Source: Parascedosporium putredinis
Lineage: Eukaryota; Ascomycota; Sordariomycetes; Microascales; Microascaceae
DNA: 64,000 bases
NCBI GenBank assembly: GCA_949357655.1
Contig: CASHTG010000012.1
Span: 3,348,001 to 3,412,000 of the forward strand
Direction: 5' to 3'
Shown here: one piece after another, positions 60,574 to 64,000 of the stretch
Layout of the letters: each line of letters starts with the position of its first letter
Numbering within the stretch: position 1 is the stretch's first letter
Notes under the pieces: generated by a model
Seen by the model: the letters and a program-made list of their open reading frames with translations, nothing else
Database searches by the model: none
Told to the model about the DNA's origin: nothing
Program-made: the position numbers and the translations under genes

Positions 60574-62003
60574 TTAGGTAAATCTCGTGTGGATGATGTC
60601 CGGGTTCTCGTGCCAGTCGTCAATGCTCACCCACATCTACAAACACATTAGTTTCGGTGGGCTCAAGGCAGGCCGGGTATCTGCAAAAGCAAACAAAGTG
60701 ATTGGAAGGGACGCTGGTACTCACCTTCCTAAAGGTACTTAGCTGGGCCAAGATACTCCCACCAATCCAGGTCGAGTACTTCCTCTCCGGAGGAGCAAAG
60801 ATTTTTATCCGCATGTCCTTGACGGCAAGCCTTTGCATTTCGCTCAGAAGACGGTCACCAAAGCCTTTCGTGAGTGTGCTGCCTCCAGAAAGGACGATGT
60901 TGCTGTAGAGGGATTTCCTGAGGTCCATGTCGGTACGGTTGATCGCGTCGATGACGATCTGGTGCACACCAGGGTATTCAAGGCCGATAATCTCGGGGTC
61001 GAAGAGGATCTCGGGCGCCCTGAACCTTTCTGGGCCGAGCTGTGAGGATTTGCGTCAGTATCGGGATTCGCAGGGGATGGGGAAGATATAACCCCGAGAC
61101 GTGCGCGGGGTACCGATTTTGCGGGTTCATACCTTGAGTTTATGGCCATCCGGTAACGTATACTCAAACATCTTTCCCGAATCGTGCTTCCCGCCAACCC
61201 ATTCCTTCTCCTCACGTTTGGGATCCCTTGATATGTAGCAGGCAGTCTCCTTGAGATGTCGTACAACCTCCTTTTCCGCACTCGTATGAAAGACGTACCC
61301 GCTCTTCCGGAGGAGGGTCTGTAGGTATTCGGTCACGTCACGCCCAGCGACGTCGATGCGCCTTATGCTACTAGGCATGGCGAAGCCCTCGTAAACGGGC
61401 ACAGAGTGCGATACGCCATCGCCAGAGTCGAGGACGATGCCCGTCGTCCTACCGCTCGCGTACAACGAGAGAACGGCCTGGATAGAGGTATACAGCGCCG
61501 GGACATTGAAGGTCTCGAAGAGGATCTGCGCGGCGGTGTCGCGGTTGCTTCGGGGATTCAGGGGGTTCGGTAAGGAGGATGGGATGCTGCGATTCGTCAG
61601 TGCCGATTAAAAGTGAAGACAGGGCTCCCAAAGGAAAATAGGCGCGCTACGACAGGAGTCGGAGGGGCAGGTGCATGGAGTCTGGGGAATGCATACTTCT
61701 TCGCTCAAGCTTTTCAGGCCCTCTGTGTAGACGTACTCCCAGATCTTTTCCATGTCGTCCCAGTCGGTGACTATTCCGTGCTCGAGGGGATACCGAATCT
61801 TAAGTAGCCCCCTGTACTCGGACGCGGCCTTCTCGCCGATGAACAGCTCCCCTCGAGGGCGCCAGCCAGCACCCTCGTGTGCTTCGGCCGCCCCACCCAG
61901 GAGGGAAGCAGCACTTGGGCACATCCTCTCCAGCGAAGCCTGCCCTTATTGTTCCCGATCCATTGTCAAGGACGATGGGGGCGTTATGTAAGGTTTCGAC
62001 CAT
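60574..62003 (-). CDS. arp1: Actin-related protein Arp1 (centractin, dynactin filament; ro-4 in Neurospora), frame broken three times
   Basis: Minus-strand exons 61697-62003, 61133-61586, 60725-61039 and 60574-60636; 380 residues after four lost bases, the usual Arp1 length. Arp1 builds the short actin-like filament of dynactin, needed for dynein-driven nuclear and vesicle movement. Visible marks: LDNGSGTIRAGFAGEDVPK (nucleotide loop 1), KIRYPLEHGIVTDWDDMEKI, VLDSGDGVSHSVPVYEG (loop 2), FRAPEILFDPEIIGLEYPG, NIVLSGGSTLTKGFGDR and the end MWVSIDDWHENPDIIHTRFT. The blocks match Arp1 rather than actin. Breaks (plus positions): G3 61903-61905, C4 61849-61852 and G5 61561-61565 (two bases; restores PPLNPRSNRDTAAQILFE). 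The last exon is only 63 nt. Confidence 0.95.
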
Positions 62004-63888
62004 GGCTCGCGTGCGGTGAACGGCATGTATGGCAGGGCAGCAAACGGCGGGGAGAGCCCGGGGACTGCAGGATCAGAGGCGATCTATGTAGTCGCCCGCT
62101 GATGGAGTTTTCGGGCGGTGGGATTAGGAGATGGTTCGCAAAAGGACAAAATCCTGTTCGTTTCGCAGCAGGTGACGGGCAGGGTGGTCCGAGGGAAGCG
62201 GAATACGTGGCGTCGAAGGGGGCGGGTGGGCGGTGGCGGCGTGCTCCTGAATTGTTGATGCTCTCGACGGATTGATGCTATTACCAGGCTTGTGCAAACA
62301 GCCGGGAGACGCGCGCAAGCTCGGCCAAATTACTCAACATACAGATGCAAAGATGGCTTCGCCAGGAAAGGAAGAATTGATAAAAAGGGCAGACGGTGAA
62401 TCAGCGTCGAGGCCGTAGGGAATTCGTAGATATCGCCAAGTCGAGATTCGGTAAGCATACGTTGTCAGGGCTGGGGGTCCGGAGCGCGCTGGCCTTCCAC
62501 TAACCGTCTGTCTGTATTGGCCGAATTTGGTTCGACAGGAGCTCTTGGATCCAGGAACGCGAAGCAAACCCGTCCGGCCGTGGCCCCCAAACCAAGCCAG
62601 GCCAAACCAAGCCCGCCGCACTCTGGGAATCAAATTAGCTGCAGGGGTCTCGAAGGCCATTGGTCTGGGACCAGTGAAACGCATCAGTCAGTGGATCGAG
62701 CTTGCGAAATCAGCCAGTGAGAGTCGGCGTCGCGCTGTCGTTGGGGCTCTGAGCACCTGATCTCAGTGTATCACGTGATTGCTATTGTGAATGTTGAGCA
62801 CAGGTCGCCAAGACTGACATGATGAACAACATCAATTGATCAACTTGAAGAACAAGTGCGGCGAACCCCGCCAATCTACCGTTTTCAACTCCCCTTCTTC
62901 ATCTGATTCAAGCCCAACGTCTTTATCTTGAGAGAGTACTTATTTCGGAGGGAGGGGAACCAACTTATGATTACTCTTTCGTTATCTTGGACGCTTTAGA
63001 GAAATTGCATATACATGATGAATAGCATTGTACGGCGGCGTTACAGTTCGAGTCTATGTAAACTAACTCTGGAAGGACCAAGAGAGGGCGTAGCTGGCTC
63101 ACGTTATCAACACATGATAGCTACAAATCCGCCTACTATCTCTCCAACGCACCCTTGCTCGCCTTTTTCATTTTACAAGCTCCCGTCCTAAAGACATGGG
63201 TTGCGCTCAGGCGAGCTAAAGTAGGTATCAAGGGAACAGGGCCCTAGCACCCTGCCACCACACCATCTAGTCCTTTCCAGAGATGGCACCGATGCATATC
63301 CGACCCTGGATATGTACTTGTAGGAGCGGTTGAGAATCGCCCATTCTCAGTTCGTTCAAATCACAGGCACAGCAGAGAGGCCTACCCTACCATCAAAGAT
63401 CACGAGAAGGTGATTTTCCTTAAATCAGGATTTCCATTTATGTACTGAAATACAATAAGAAATCTCTTCGTATAGAAAGAAATAGTGCCAGTACTGGCTA
63501 AGTTTGTACAATAAGAACGAAGAGCGGAAAACCGACAAGTTGAACAATCAGAATGCACTGCTAAACAAAGGAAAACTTGACGCCCAAAATGCTAATAAAT
63601 CCAACACCAAGTCTCACTCTCCCTCGTCGATGGGAGATGGACTTCCAACCACCAATCTATTAAAGCAACCAAAAGCTAACCACATCCGCGGAATCGTCTA
63701 ATCGTTTTTTGGTGCATCCTCGCATGTGCTTGGATGGTGGGAGAAAAACAGACGTGAGAGTTCGTTCATCGCGATGCTCTATGCTTGTCATTCGTAGTAG
63801 GAGTAGAGGTTTTGTTCGAAGTCATTTCGTCGTAACCAGGAACGCCTTTTCCTGTAGACTAAAACGCCGACGCTTGCAGAACGCTTGA
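62004..63888. other. 1.9 kb intergenic region, Arp1 promoter side
   Basis: No gene supported. The left end must contain the Arp1 promoter; the right end may be the 3' UTR of a minus-strand gene beyond the window. Confidence 0.5.
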
Positions 63889-63960
63889 TTATACATGGCC
63901 GTCGAGGGTGAGCTTGCCGAGGTAGGGCCAGCCAAGGAGCAGAGCAATTCCGGGGCGAAG
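63889..63960 (-). CDS. Possible last exon of an unrecognised gene (rest outside window)
   Basis: Reading the minus strand, an acceptor ACGACTTAG ends at 63961 and is followed by 24 in-frame codons reading LRPGIALLLGWPYLGKLTL, then DGHV and a stop at 63889. The protein-like sequence and the clean acceptor suggest a terminal exon, but the upstream donor exon is not visible within the remaining 40 bp. I do not recognise the family. Confidence 0.35.
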   Translation of the reverse strand, partial: LRPGIALLLGWPYLGKLTLDGHV

Positions 63961-64000
63961 CTAAGTCGTGTCAGTCTCGCATCTTTTGTGTAAGACGGGG

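Overview
The window is nuclear DNA of a filamentous ascomycete (Pezizomycotina, most likely a Sordariomycete). The genes carry short introns (about 50-145 bp) with GTANGT donors and CTAAC-like branch sites, and the coding DNA has a C/G-rich third position. The protein set is a typical fungal housekeeping set: Bmt6, transketolase, a Barentsz/CASC3 EJC protein, Nbr1, Erv41, Scy1, an AcoB-type aconitase, Lst8, an FHA protein and Arp1 (ro-4 of Neurospora). No operon, phage, CRISPR array or intact transposon was seen.

Layout. A partial bmt6 (minus) runs off the left edge. A 3.4 kb intergenic region separates it from an intact six-exon transketolase gene (4293-6954, plus). A small unrecognised minus-strand gene follows (7571-8137), then the Barentsz gene (12087-14411), a 6 kb gene-poor stretch, the Nbr1 autophagy receptor (20425-23127) and Erv41 (24664-26072). 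A second 6 kb gene-poor stretch leads to the pseudokinase Scy1 (32117-34842, minus), an unrecognised conserved-looking protein (37815-39457, plus), mitochondrial aconitase B (40352-42903), Lst8 (43820-45134), a tail-anchored FHA protein (46240-47849, minus), another 5.8 kb gene-poor stretch, a very large disordered protein (53684-59077, plus), Arp1 (60574-62003, minus) and perhaps the last exon of another gene (63889-63960, minus).

The genes are not a functional cluster. Several serve membrane traffic and growth: Erv41 and Scy1 in ER-Golgi transport, Nbr1 in selective autophagy, Lst8 in TOR signalling, and Arp1 in dynein transport. AcoB and transketolase are carbon/lysine metabolism, Bmt6 is rRNA modification, and Barentsz is mRNP biology.

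The most important property of this sequence for any user is technical. Almost every conserved gene is broken by one-base (rarely two-base) losses, mostly inside short C or G runs, and in every case the reading frame is recovered by adding bases, never by removing them. I count about 44 such sites in 11 genes. When the inferred missing bases are counted, each affected gene has one continuous frame with family-typical ends. The pattern indicates systematic homopolymer under-calling in the assembly, not pseudogenes. I found no convincing undescribed biological system; the best unknowns are the large disordered protein, the 37.8-39.5 kb gene and the small 7.6-8.1 kb gene.
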